A stretch of DNA of 38,175 nucleotides from the NCBI GenBank assembly GCA_014237915.1, contig JABACC010000014.1:1-38175 (forward strand), in the 5' to 3' direction. This document shows positions 16,410-24,183 of this stretch, in pieces. The notes beneath the pieces are model-generated. The model searched no databases, was not told the DNA's origin, and saw nothing but the letters and a program-made list of their open reading frames with translations. The position numbers and the translations under genes are program-made. The first letter of the stretch is position 1. Each line of letters starts with the position of its first letter. The DNA is from Candidatus Paceibacter sp. GTDB lineage: Bacteria > Patescibacteriota > Minisyncoccia > Phycocordibacterales > GCA-2747955.

Positions 16410-16418
16410 ATTTTAACA
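16410..16418 (-). promoter_or_regulatory. extended -10 promoter of the MazG-like gene
   Basis: On the minus strand TG-T-TAAAAT ends 10 nt before the ATG at 16400. It is divergent from the lepA promoter 21 nt away. Confidence 0.6.
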
Positions 16419-16438
16419 TTTTTTATTAAAATTTTTAC

Positions 16439-16447
16439 TGGTATAAT
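16439..16447 (+). promoter_or_regulatory. extended -10 promoter of lepA, nearly leaderless
   Basis: TG-G-TATAAT ends 9 nt before the lepA ATG. Confidence 0.65.
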
Positions 16448-16455
16448 TATTTTTT

Positions 16456-18261
16456 ATGAAGAGTCAAAATATTAGAAATTTTTCTATCATTGCCCACATC
16501 GATCACGGAAAATCTACACTTTCCGATAGAATGTTAGAACTTACAAAAACAATAGAAAAAAGAAAAATGCAAGACAGAGTTTTAGATTCTATGGAGCTTG
16601 AAAGAGAAAGAGGAATTACAATAAAAATGCAACCAGTTTCTATGGAATATAAAAAAAAAGAGGAAAAATTTCTTTTTAACTTAATTGATACTCCAGGGCA
16701 CGTTGATTTTTATTACGAAGTTTCAAGATCTTTAAAAGCGGTTGAAGGAGCAATTTTACTTGTAGATGCAACACAAGGAATTCAAGCTCAAACTTTATCT
16801 GTTTTAGAAATGGCAAAAAAAGAAGGTTTAAAAATAATAGGAGCCTTATCAAAAGTTGATTCTCCACTTGCTAAAATTCAAGAAGTAAAAGAAGAAATTT
16901 CTATTTTACTTGATTGTGATGAAGATGAAATTATTGAAACTTCTGGAAAAACAGGTGAGGGAATTGAAAAATTATTTGATGAAGTTATTGGAAAAATTCC
17001 GTCTCCGGAAAATGAAAATGAAAATAAAAATTCTTTAAAAGCTCTTATTTTTGATTTTAAATATCATCCCAATAAAGGAATTATTGTTTTTGTTAGAATT
17101 TTTTCAGGCAAAGTTACAAAAGGTAAAAATTTATTTTTTGCAAATTCAGGGGAAGGCTTTAAGTCAGTAGAAGTTGGAATTTTTTCTCCAGAAGAAAAAG
17201 AGCAAGAAATTTTAGAAGAAGGCTCAATCGGATATATAGTAACAGGAATAAAAAAAGCTGGAGTGGCTTCTGTTGGAGACACAATTGTTTTTGCCGATGA
17301 TAAAAATTTTGAAAAAATCGAAGGATATTCTTCACCAATGCCTGTGGTTTGGGCTTCTGTTTTTCCGCAAGATTCTGATGATTTTGACTTAATGCTTCCA
17401 TCTCTTGAAAAACTTTCTTTGAGCGATTCATCTTTTTCTTACGAGCCAGAAAAATCCGGAGCTTTAGGAAGAGGTTTTCGTCTTGGATTTTTGGGAATGC
17501 TTCATTTAGAAATTTTAACCGAAAGATTAAAAAGAGAATTTGATTTAGATTTAATAGTAACCCACCCAACCATAAATTATTTAGTAAAGAAAAAATCTGG
17601 AGAGGAAAAAAAAGTTTATAATCCTTCAGAATTTCCAGATTATGGAGATATTTTAGAAATTACCGAACCTTGGATAAATATAAAAATTATTTCACCATCA
17701 GAATATTCAGGAGCCATTTCTCAACTTTTTTATGAACACGAAGGAATTTTAGAAAAAAATTTAAACTTTGGAGACGGTAGAGGAGAAATTTTTGGCACAA
17801 TGCCACTTCGAGAAATGATGCGTGGTTTTTTTGATAAATTAAAATCAAAAACTTCTGGCTTTGCATCTTTTTCTTATAAATTAGCAGAATACAAAAAAGC
17901 TGATGTTGTTAAAATGGAAATTTTGTTGGCCGATGAAGTAGTTTCTGCCTTTACAAAAATTGTCGGAAGAGCAAGAGTAGAAGAGGAAGGTAAAAAATCA
18001 GTAGAAAAATTACACGAAATAATTCCAAGACAAAATTTTGCAATGAAAGTTCAAGCAAAAGCTTTGGGTAGAATTTTTTCTTCAAAAGCCATAAAAGCTT
18101 TTAGAAAAGATGTGACCGCAAAACTTTACGGAGGAGATATTACCAGAAAAAGAAAATTATTAAAAAAACAAAAAAAAGGAAAGAAAAAATCAGCAGAATT
18201 TGGAATGAAAAAAGTAAATATACCAAATGATGTTTTTATAAAAATGATTAAAAATGATTAA
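16456..18261 (+). CDS. lepA: elongation factor 4 (LepA), ribosome-associated GTPase
   Basis: EF4 is a translational GTPase that acts on stalled or initiating ribosomes. G1 reads AHIDHGKST, G2 lies in RERGIT, and G3 is DTPGHVDF. Domains II and III follow, then the LepA-specific C-terminus ending in a basic tail (ITRKRKLLKKQKKGKKK). The 601-residue length is normal. Two nucleotide-recognition motifs depart from consensus: G4 is SKVD instead of NKxD, and G5 is SGK instead of SAK. Otherwise the protein looks intact, so it is probably functional with altered guanine contacts. Confidence 0.95.
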   Translation: MKSQNIRNFSIIAHIDHGKSTLSDRMLELTKTIEKRKMQDRVLDSMELERERGITIKMQPVSMEYKKKEEKFLFNLIDTPGHVDFYYEVSRSLKAVEGAILLVDATQGIQAQTLSVLEMAKKEGLKIIGALSKVDSPLAKIQEVKEEISILLDCDEDEIIETSGKTGEGIEKLFDEVIGKIPSPENENENKNSLKALIFDFKYHPNKGIIVFVRIFSGKVTKGKNLFFANSGEGFKSVEVGIFSPEEKEQEILEEGSIGYIVTGIKKAGVASVGDTIVFADDKNFEKIEGYSSPMPVVWASVFPQDSDDFDLMLPSLEKLSLSDSSFSYEPEKSGALGRGFRLGFLGMLHLEILTERLKREFDLDLIVTHPTINYLVKKKSGEEKKVYNPSEFPDYGDILEITEPWINIKIISPSEYSGAISQLFYEHEGILEKNLNFGDGRGEIFGTMPLREMMRGFFDKLKSKTSGFASFSYKLAEYKKADVVKMEILLADEVVSAFTKIVGRARVEEEGKKSVEKLHEIIPRQNFAMKVQAKALGRIFSSKAIKAFRKDVTAKLYGGDITRKRKLLKKQKKGKKKSAEFGMKKVNIPNDVFIKMIKND

Positions 18262-18302
18262 TTTTTATTTTAGAAAAAAATTGTTTTTTAATTTATTTAT
18301 AA

Positions 18303-18308
18303 TATAAT
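18303..18308 (+). promoter_or_regulatory. TATAAT box of rplY
   Basis: A perfect TATAAT ends 11 nt before the rplY ATG. Confidence 0.55.
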
Positions 18309-18318
18309 ACTTGCCATT

Positions 18319-18945
18319 ATGGAACTTAAAGCAAAAAAAAGAGATTTAAAAATATCTGCAAAAAATTTAATAAAAGACAGAAAAGTACCAGCTATTTTTT
18401 ATGGAAATTCTTTAGAGCCAGTGGCTTTAGAAGTTGAAAAAAATAATTTCGAAAAAGTTTACTCTGATGCTGGGTATTCTCATGTTTTTTCTTTAGATAT
18501 TGATGGAGAAAAAAAAGATGTTGTTATTAAAGATATCCAATTTGATCCAATAAAAGATTTTCCAACTCATATTGATTTCTATGCAGTTTCTCAGGATGTT
18601 GAAATTGAAGTTGAAACACCAATTGAATTTATAGGAGAATCGCCAGCTGAAAAAACAGGGTTTAATGTTAATCACAACCTTTCTGAAATTAAAATTTCAG
18701 CAAAACCAAAAAATCTTCCAGAAAACATTGAGGTTAATTTAGAAAATTTAACAGAAGAAAATCATGTTATTTATATAAAAGATATTTCCTTTCCGGAAGG
18801 CGTAAAAACAAGTTTAGATGAAAACGATGTTGTAGTATCTTTGTCTAAACAACAAGAAGAAAAAGAAGAAGAAACAGCAGGAGCTGAAGAAAAAACCGGA
18901 CAAGAAACAGCAGGAGCTGAAGAAAAAACCGAACAAGAAAAATAA
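18319..18945 (+). CDS. rplY: 50S ribosomal protein L25, TL5/CTC type
   Basis: L25 binds 5S rRNA. The N-terminal domain (1-90) reads KKRDLKISAKNLIKDRKVPAIFYG. The C-terminal CTC domain (~90-180) contains HIDFYAVSQDVEIEVETPIEF and EVNLENL. A low-complexity acidic tail follows. In it an 11-codon unit (ETAGAEEKTGQ) is repeated in tandem (18871-18903 and 18904-18936) with one base difference. At 208 residues it belongs to the long form. It has its own -10 box and ends in TAA. Confidence 0.92.
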   Translation: MELKAKKRDLKISAKNLIKDRKVPAIFYGNSLEPVALEVEKNNFEKVYSDAGYSHVFSLDIDGEKKDVVIKDIQFDPIKDFPTHIDFYAVSQDVEIEVETPIEFIGESPAEKTGFNVNHNLSEIKISAKPKNLPENIEVNLENLTEENHVIYIKDISFPEGVKTSLDENDVVVSLSKQQEEKEEETAGAEEKTGQETAGAEEKTEQEK

Positions 18946-18982
18946 TTTTTTTTCTTTAAGATTTTTTAAGAAAGATTTTTTT

Positions 18983-18991
18983 TGTTATAAT
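18983..18991 (+). promoter_or_regulatory. extended -10 promoter of the transglycosylase gene
   Basis: TG-T-TATAAT ends 10 nt before the ATG at 19001. Confidence 0.6.
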
Positions 18992-19000
18992 TTAAACTAA

Positions 19001-20509
19001 ATGAACAGAATATTTAGTTTTTTTTTAATATTTTTATTTTCTTTTTTTTCATTAAGTACTTTTGCCCAAGATGAAGAAAGTATTTTAGAAGAAATAAAAG
19101 ATACAATAAATTCTATTATAAATGATGAGGAAAATAAAGAAGTAATAGAAATTGAAAATTCTAATGTTTTTAATTTATCTAAAATTTCTTGTGATAACGA
19201 TTCCCACGACTTAGATAGCTACACAGACGAGCAACTCGATCTTATTATAGAAAAATGTGAAAAAGAAATAGAAGCTGATAAAAAACTTTTAGAAAAAAAA
19301 GAAGATGAGGCCGATGATATTAACGACGAAATTTCTGCTTTAGATTATCAAATTGCAATTTCTAATAATTATATAAACTCAAAACACGCAGAAGCAAACA
19401 GGCTTAACAGAGACATTGAAAAAAATAGAGAAACAATGATCTCTCTGGAGGAAAGATTACAAGAAATTAAAAAAAGTTTAGTGACTCTTTTAAGAAAAAG
19501 AAATGAAATGGATAATTTCTCACCTATAGAAGCTATATTGTCTTCAAAAACTCTTTCTGGTTTTTTTATCGATAATGATTCAATTTCTTTTATAGAAAAT
19601 GAAATTACTTTTAAATACGATGAGCTAAACTTCACTCAGGAAGAGCTTGAAATTATTTCTGCTAATTTAGCTGAAAGAGAATCTTTAGAAAGATCGCTTG
19701 CTTACCAAGAAGAACTTGAGAAAAAAACAATTGAGGTTACAAAAGATTATCGCGAAATTCTTTTAGAAAAAGTTGAAACAGAAAAAGAAGTTTATGAAAT
19801 TTCGATTCAAGAAAAAGAATCTTTGAAACAAGAAATTTTAAAGAAAAAATTTAGAACAGTCGGAGGAGAAGAAATAGAATTTGGAGATGCACTAAACTTA
19901 ATAAGGCCTTACGAAAGTCAGCTTGGAGTAGACACAGCTTTTATTTTAGCTATTTTATTTCAAGAATCAGGTTTCAATGGAGTTATTGGCGGAAATATAG
20001 GGCAGTGCATTTACAATAATTATAATGCTTACGGAACAAGAAACGGAGATAAAATTATGTCTTCTAGCCAAATTCCTTCATATTTAAAAATTATGGAAGG
20101 TTTAAGTTTAAATCCAGAAGATACGAAAATTTCTTGCCCAATTCCATCTGATGGAGCTTATGGTGGAGCAATGGGGCCTGCGCAGTTTATGCCTGTCACT
20201 TGGCTTTCTGTGAGAGATAAAGCCGCAAAAATTTTAGGAGTTCCATCTGAAAGTCTTTCTCCTTTTGCTAATCAAGATTCTTTTATTGCATCAGGAGTTT
20301 ATCTTTCTCAGCAATATTATTCTTCTTCTTGTCAAAATTATGCAAACGAGTATTCTCACATTTCCCCTGAAAAACTTTTATCAGAAAGATGTGCAGCTTC
20401 CAGATATTATGCTGGAGGTGCTTGGTGGAAATTCCGTTTTCAATACGGAGAATCGGTTATTCAAAGAGCGGAAAGATTTAGAGAAGACATAAAAATTCTT
20501 GATTTATAA
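19001..20509 (+). CDS. secreted coiled-coil protein with lytic transglycosylase (MltB/SLT-like) domain
   Basis: A signal peptide (residues 1-22, ending STFAQ) is followed by a Glu-rich region and a long coiled coil (~75-290) with the pattern of PcsB/EnvC-type hydrolase regulators. The C-terminal domain (~300-500) is a lysozyme-like transglycosylase: AILFQESGF holds the probable catalytic glutamate, and GAMGPAQFMPVTW and a SPFANQDSFIASGVYL helix fit the MltB/SLT_2 pattern. It should cut glycan strands in the wall. In PcsB and EnvC the partner domain is a CHAP or M23 fold, so the combination here is unusual. Regulation through the coiled coil (for example by FtsEX) is inferred. The stop is 14 nt before the M16C gene. 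Confidence 0.85.
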   Translation: MNRIFSFFLIFLFSFFSLSTFAQDEESILEEIKDTINSIINDEENKEVIEIENSNVFNLSKISCDNDSHDLDSYTDEQLDLIIEKCEKEIEADKKLLEKKEDEADDINDEISALDYQIAISNNYINSKHAEANRLNRDIEKNRETMISLEERLQEIKKSLVTLLRKRNEMDNFSPIEAILSSKTLSGFFIDNDSISFIENEITFKYDELNFTQEELEIISANLAERESLERSLAYQEELEKKTIEVTKDYREILLEKVETEKEVYEISIQEKESLKQEILKKKFRTVGGEEIEFGDALNLIRPYESQLGVDTAFILAILFQESGFNGVIGGNIGQCIYNNYNAYGTRNGDKIMSSSQIPSYLKIMEGLSLNPEDTKISCPIPSDGAYGGAMGPAQFMPVTWLSVRDKAAKILGVPSESLSPFANQDSFIASGVYLSQQYYSSSCQNYANEYSHISPEKLLSERCAASRYYAGGAWWKFRFQYGESVIQRAERFREDIKILDL

Positions 20510-20523
20510 TTTTAAAATATTTT

Positions 20524-23379
20524 ATGAAAAAAGAAATTTCAAATTTTAAATTAATAAAAAAAGAAAAATTAAAAGATTTTGGAGTAAATTTATTTCATTT
20601 TCAGCATAAAAAATTAAAAACTGATTTGTTTTGGGCTCAAAATTCTGACAAAGAATTATATTTTAATATAGGTTTTAAAACCCCACCTTTTGATAATTCA
20701 GGTTTAAATCATATTTTGGAACACTCAGTTTTGAGAGGTTCAAAAAAATATCCATTTAAAAAAGCAGAGGCTTTTGCTGAAGTTTTAAAAAAATCTTTAG
20801 CAACTAATATGAACGCGTCTACATACCCAGACAAAACAATTTATTATTTTTCAACCACAAATAAATCTGAATTTTATAAAATTTTAGATATTTATTTAGA
20901 TGCTCCGTTAAGACCAAAAATTTACGAAGAAAAAAAATTTTTCAGACAAGAAGGTTGGAGGAGGGAGCTTGATGAAAAAAATAAGCTCTCTTACAACGGA
21001 GTAGTTTTCAATGAAATGAAAGGAGTTTTTGGAAATCCAGAAAATATTTTAGAAAGAGACATTTTCTCAAAAACTTTTTCAGACAATTGTTATAAATTTG
21101 AATCGGGAGGAAACCCTGAAAATATTTTAGATTTAAATTATGAAAAATTTTGTAGTTACCATAAAAAACATTATCATCCTTCAAATTCTCATATTTTTTT
21201 CTATGGAGATTTAGACATCGAAAAAGTTTTAAAAAAAATAGACCAAGATTTTTTCTCCGATTTTTCTTATCAAAACTTTAGTCCAAAAATTACAAAGCAA
21301 AAACTTTTCAAAAAAGAAAAAAATTTTTCACAAAAATATTTTAATGCAGAAAACAAAAAAAATGATATTTTAGGAATCTCTTTTTTGCTACCAGATTTAA
21401 AACCAGAAGAATTAAAAGTTTTAAAGTATGTTTTATATATAATTTTAGGGAAAAATTCATCTATTTTAAAAAAAGAAATTTTAGACAAAAATTTAGCAAA
21501 TTCAGTAAATTATTATATTGGGAAAGACATTATCCAACCTTTTTTATATTTAGAGTTAAAGGAAATTGCAAAAAACAAAATTCCAGAAATTAAAAAAATC
21601 ATAAATAATATTTTTTTAAAAATTTCAAAAGAAAGTTTTGACAAAAAATTTTTAAAATCTCTAATCGAGCAAGATATTTTTTACATAAATAGTTTAAAAT
21701 TAAAAAGTGGAAGAGGGCAGAAAATTTACAATCAATTTATAAAATCATATTTATACGAAAAAAACCCAGCTAATTTTTTAGAGCCTTTAAAGGAAATTTC
21801 TATTTTAAAAAAAGAACTTTTGAAAAAAAACAAAAGTATTTTTGAAAAAGTTTTTGAAAAAGCTTTATTAAAAAATAATTCAAGAGTTTTCTATATTTTG
21901 GAGGCTGATAAAAATTTTGACCCTGAAAAAATTTTAAAAGATAAAATAAAAAAAGAACAAAAAAAACTAACGAAAGAAAAGATTAAAAAAATTAAAGAAG
22001 AAATATCTGAGTTTGAAGAATTTGAAAAAATTATAGAAAACCCTAAAAATATAAATTTAATCAAACCAGCTTCTTTAAAATCTGTTTCTAAAAAAGCTAT
22101 TTTTCCTAAAGTTTATTTTGGCCAAAATTATCTTCACCACAAAAGTAGCCAAAAAGAAATTTCCTCGCTTTTATTTTCTTTTAAAGTTGATTTTTTAGAA
22201 AAAAAAGATCTAGCTCTTTTTGGAATTTTTTCTAATTTACTTTCAGAATATATGACTAAAAATAAATCTTATTCACAAACTGATTCTGAAAAAAAAGAAA
22301 TTTTTGGAAATTTTATGTCTTACTATTTTTTAACAAAAAATACAGAAAACCCAGAAATTTATTTTTCAGTTTTTATTTCTTTTTTAGAAAAAAATAAAAA
22401 AAGGGGGTTGAAAATTTTAAACGAATTTTTCAACGAAATTATTTTTGAGGAAAAAGGTTTTGAAAATATTTTAAATGAAAAAATAAATTCTTTAAAAGAA
22501 GATTTTGGAAATTTTGGAAATTTTTATGCTGATAAAAAAAATCTTTCTTTTTTTAATAAACATTATTTTTTGTCTGAAAATCTTTCAGGTATAGATTTTT
22601 ATTTTTCACTTTTGGAGCTTAAAAAAGAATTTAAGAAAAACCCTGAAAAGAAAATGGAAGAAGTAAAAAATATGTACGAAAAAATTTTTAGAAAAAACTC
22701 TTTATTTTTAGGCCACTATGGTTTTAAAAAAGAAGAAAATTTAATAAATTCTTTAAATTTAAAAAATTTTAAAGTGCAAAAAAAAGAAATTAAATTCAAA
22801 AAAACTAAAAAAAACATAGCTTATATTTTAGAAAATTCTCTTTCAAATTATAATTCTCACTGTGCTGAAATTTCCAAAAAATATCAAAGTATTTTATCTC
22901 CACTTTCTAGTTTTTTATCTTACGGATATTTATGGGAAAAAATTAGAGAAAAAGGAGGAGCATATGGATCAAAAATTAATTTTTATTTCCCAAGTTTTCC
23001 AGCGGTAAGCACCTATAGAGATTCTCGAATTTCTGGCTCATATAAAGATATTGAAAATATTTTTAAATCTAATGATTTAGAAAATTTATCAGAAAAAGAA
23101 ATTGAAACTGCTATTTCTAAAAAAATATTTTCTTTAGATCTGCCAAAAATTGAATATTTTCTAATTTTAAATATTGTAAAAAATCATCTTTCAAAAATTA
23201 AAAATAAAGATATACAAAAAAAAAGGAATGAAATTTTTTCTTTAACTTCCAAAAAATTAGCAAAAATTTTACCAGAAATAAGAAAAGATTGGAAAAAAGG
23301 AAACAAAGTTACACTTGGAACAAAAAAAGACATAAAAAAAGACAAAAATCTTTTTAATAAAATTATAAATTTAAAATAG
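20524..23379 (+). CDS. M16C family metallopeptidase (presequence protease-like)
   Basis: This is a 951-residue insulinase-clan zinc peptidase of the PreP/Cym1 type. The inverted zinc motif HILEH gives ligands His63 and His67 with catalytic Glu66, and the third ligand is Glu164 in VVFNEMKG. LNHILEHSVLRGSKKYP and NASTYPDKTIYYFSTTN are very typical of M16C. The C-terminal half carries YLWEKIREKGGAYG, the Arg/Tyr region that completes the active site in the clam-shell enzyme. No signal peptide is visible, so it is cytosolic and probably degrades peptides. Lysine content is very high. It ends in TAG. TATAAT at about 20505 might give it a promoter, or it may be read through from the upstream gene. 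Confidence 0.92.
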   Translation: MKKEISNFKLIKKEKLKDFGVNLFHFQHKKLKTDLFWAQNSDKELYFNIGFKTPPFDNSGLNHILEHSVLRGSKKYPFKKAEAFAEVLKKSLATNMNASTYPDKTIYYFSTTNKSEFYKILDIYLDAPLRPKIYEEKKFFRQEGWRRELDEKNKLSYNGVVFNEMKGVFGNPENILERDIFSKTFSDNCYKFESGGNPENILDLNYEKFCSYHKKHYHPSNSHIFFYGDLDIEKVLKKIDQDFFSDFSYQNFSPKITKQKLFKKEKNFSQKYFNAENKKNDILGISFLLPDLKPEELKVLKYVLYIILGKNSSILKKEILDKNLANSVNYYIGKDIIQPFLYLELKEIAKNKIPEIKKIINNIFLKISKESFDKKFLKSLIEQDIFYINSLKLKSGRGQKIYNQFIKSYLYEKNPANFLEPLKEISILKKELLKKNKSIFEKVFEKALLKNNSRVFYILEADKNFDPEKILKDKIKKEQKKLTKEKIKKIKEEISEFEEFEKIIENPKNINLIKPASLKSVSKKAIFPKVYFGQNYLHHKSSQKEISSLLFSFKVDFLEKKDLALFGIFSNLLSEYMTKNKSYSQTDSEKKEIFGNFMSYYFLTKNTENPEIYFSVFISFLEKNKKRGLKILNEFFNEIIFEEKGFENILNEKINSLKEDFGNFGNFYADKKNLSFFNKHYFLSENLSGIDFYFSLLELKKEFKKNPEKKMEEVKNMYEKIFRKNSLFLGHYGFKKEENLINSLNLKNFKVQKKEIKFKKTKKNIAYILENSLSNYNSHCAEISKKYQSILSPLSSFLSYGYLWEKIREKGGAYGSKINFYFPSFPAVSTYRDSRISGSYKDIENIFKSNDLENLSEKEIETAISKKIFSLDLPKIEYFLILNIVKNHLSKIKNKDIQKKRNEIFSLTSKKLAKILPEIRKDWKKGNKVTLGTKKDIKKDKNLFNKIINLK

Positions 23380-23412
23380 TTTTATTATATTGATTTTTTA
23401 CATATTTTAATT

Positions 23413-23418
23413 TATAAT
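23413..23418 (+). promoter_or_regulatory. TATAAT box of the repeat-protein gene
   Basis: A perfect TATAAT ends 14 nt before the ATG at 23432. Confidence 0.5.
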
Positions 23419-23431
23419 TAAAAAATAATTT

Positions 23432-24076
23432 ATGAACTGCCAAAACCTAAAAGAAAAAAGAAATAATTTAGAAAATATTTTTAAAGAATATTTAAAGGTA
23501 TATGAAGAGGCGCAAGAAAATGGAGAAAAAAAAATATTAGATAAATTAATTTCTTTAAAAAAACAAGCAAATGAAATTTTAAAACAAATACAAGAAGAAT
23601 TTCCTCTTGGTGAGACCGATTATACAAATTTAGAAAAATCAGAAACAGAAGATTTAAAAGAAAAACTTGGTTTTGAAAATTCTTGGATTAATTCAACCCA
23701 AACCCTAGAAAGCGGAAATATTTTATTTGTAGGAGATTACGGAAAAGCCTGCATCTACAACCCAAAAACAAACGAAATTGTAACCTCAGTGGAAGATTTA
23801 AAAAACATACTTAAGTTTGGAAATTCTTGGATTAATTCAACCCAAACCCTAGAAAGCGGAAATATTCTATTTGCAGGAGAATACGGAAAAGCCTGCATCT
23901 ACAACCCAAAAACAAACGAAATTGTAGTTTCGGCAAAAGAATTAAAAGATATGCTTAATTTTGGAGATTCTTGGATTCGTTCAACCCAAATCCTAAAAAA
24001 CGGAAATATCTTATTTGCAGGACAGAATGGAAAAGCAAAAATTTTAAAATTTGGAAAAGAAATAATAGAGGTATAG
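23432..24076 (+). CDS. coiled-coil protein with three 48-residue beta repeats
   Basis: The N-terminal ~75 residues are a charged coiled coil. Then come three repeats with an exact 144-bp period (SW motifs encoded at 23681, 23825 and 23969): SWINSTQTLESGNILF, a GKACIYNPKTNEI strand pair and a helical KNILKFG link. Repeats 1 and 2 are almost identical in DNA, while repeat 3 is diverged and shortened. The strand pattern resembles blades of a beta-propeller, but three blades cannot close a ring, so it may be a fragment or may oligomerise. I do not recognise the family. There is no signal peptide. It ends in TAG, about 100 nt before fusA. Confidence 0.75.
   Translation: MNCQNLKEKRNNLENIFKEYLKVYEEAQENGEKKILDKLISLKKQANEILKQIQEEFPLGETDYTNLEKSETEDLKEKLGFENSWINSTQTLESGNILFVGDYGKACIYNPKTNEIVTSVEDLKNILKFGNSWINSTQTLESGNILFAGEYGKACIYNPKTNEIVVSAKELKDMLNFGDSWIRSTQILKNGNILFAGQNGKAKILKFGKEIIEV
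23681..24055 (+). repeat. 144-bp tandem repeat, about 2.6 copies
   Basis: The units start at 23681, 23825 and 23969. The first two differ at only a few bases, which points to a recent duplication that kept the reading frame. Confidence 0.85.
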
Positions 24077-24106
24077 AAAAATTTTTTTATTTTAGATTTT
24101 TTAAGG

Positions 24107-24112
24107 TATAAT
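24107..24112 (+). promoter_or_regulatory. TATAAT box of fusA
   Basis: A perfect TATAAT predicts a start near 24119 and a leader of about 65 nt, longer than most leaders in this window. Confidence 0.5.
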
Positions 24113-24116
24113 TGAG

Positions 24117-24151
24117 CTTAAATTTTTTTGAAAAACTATTTTCAAATTAAG
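24117..24151 (+). promoter_or_regulatory. hairpin in the fusA leader
   Basis: An inner stem TTTGAAAA/TTTTCAAA (loop ACTA) is extended by an outer CTTAA/TTAAG. It forms right at the predicted 5' end of the mRNA and may protect it or regulate initiation. Confidence 0.45.
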
Positions 24152-24183
24152 TTAATTATTTATAAAATTTTAATAGAAATTAT

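Noticed and set aside
23681-24055. Possible CRISPR-like repeat array
   Set aside because: The 144-bp repeats are contiguous, in frame and part of a protein gene; there are no unique spacers. No CRISPR array is seen in the window.
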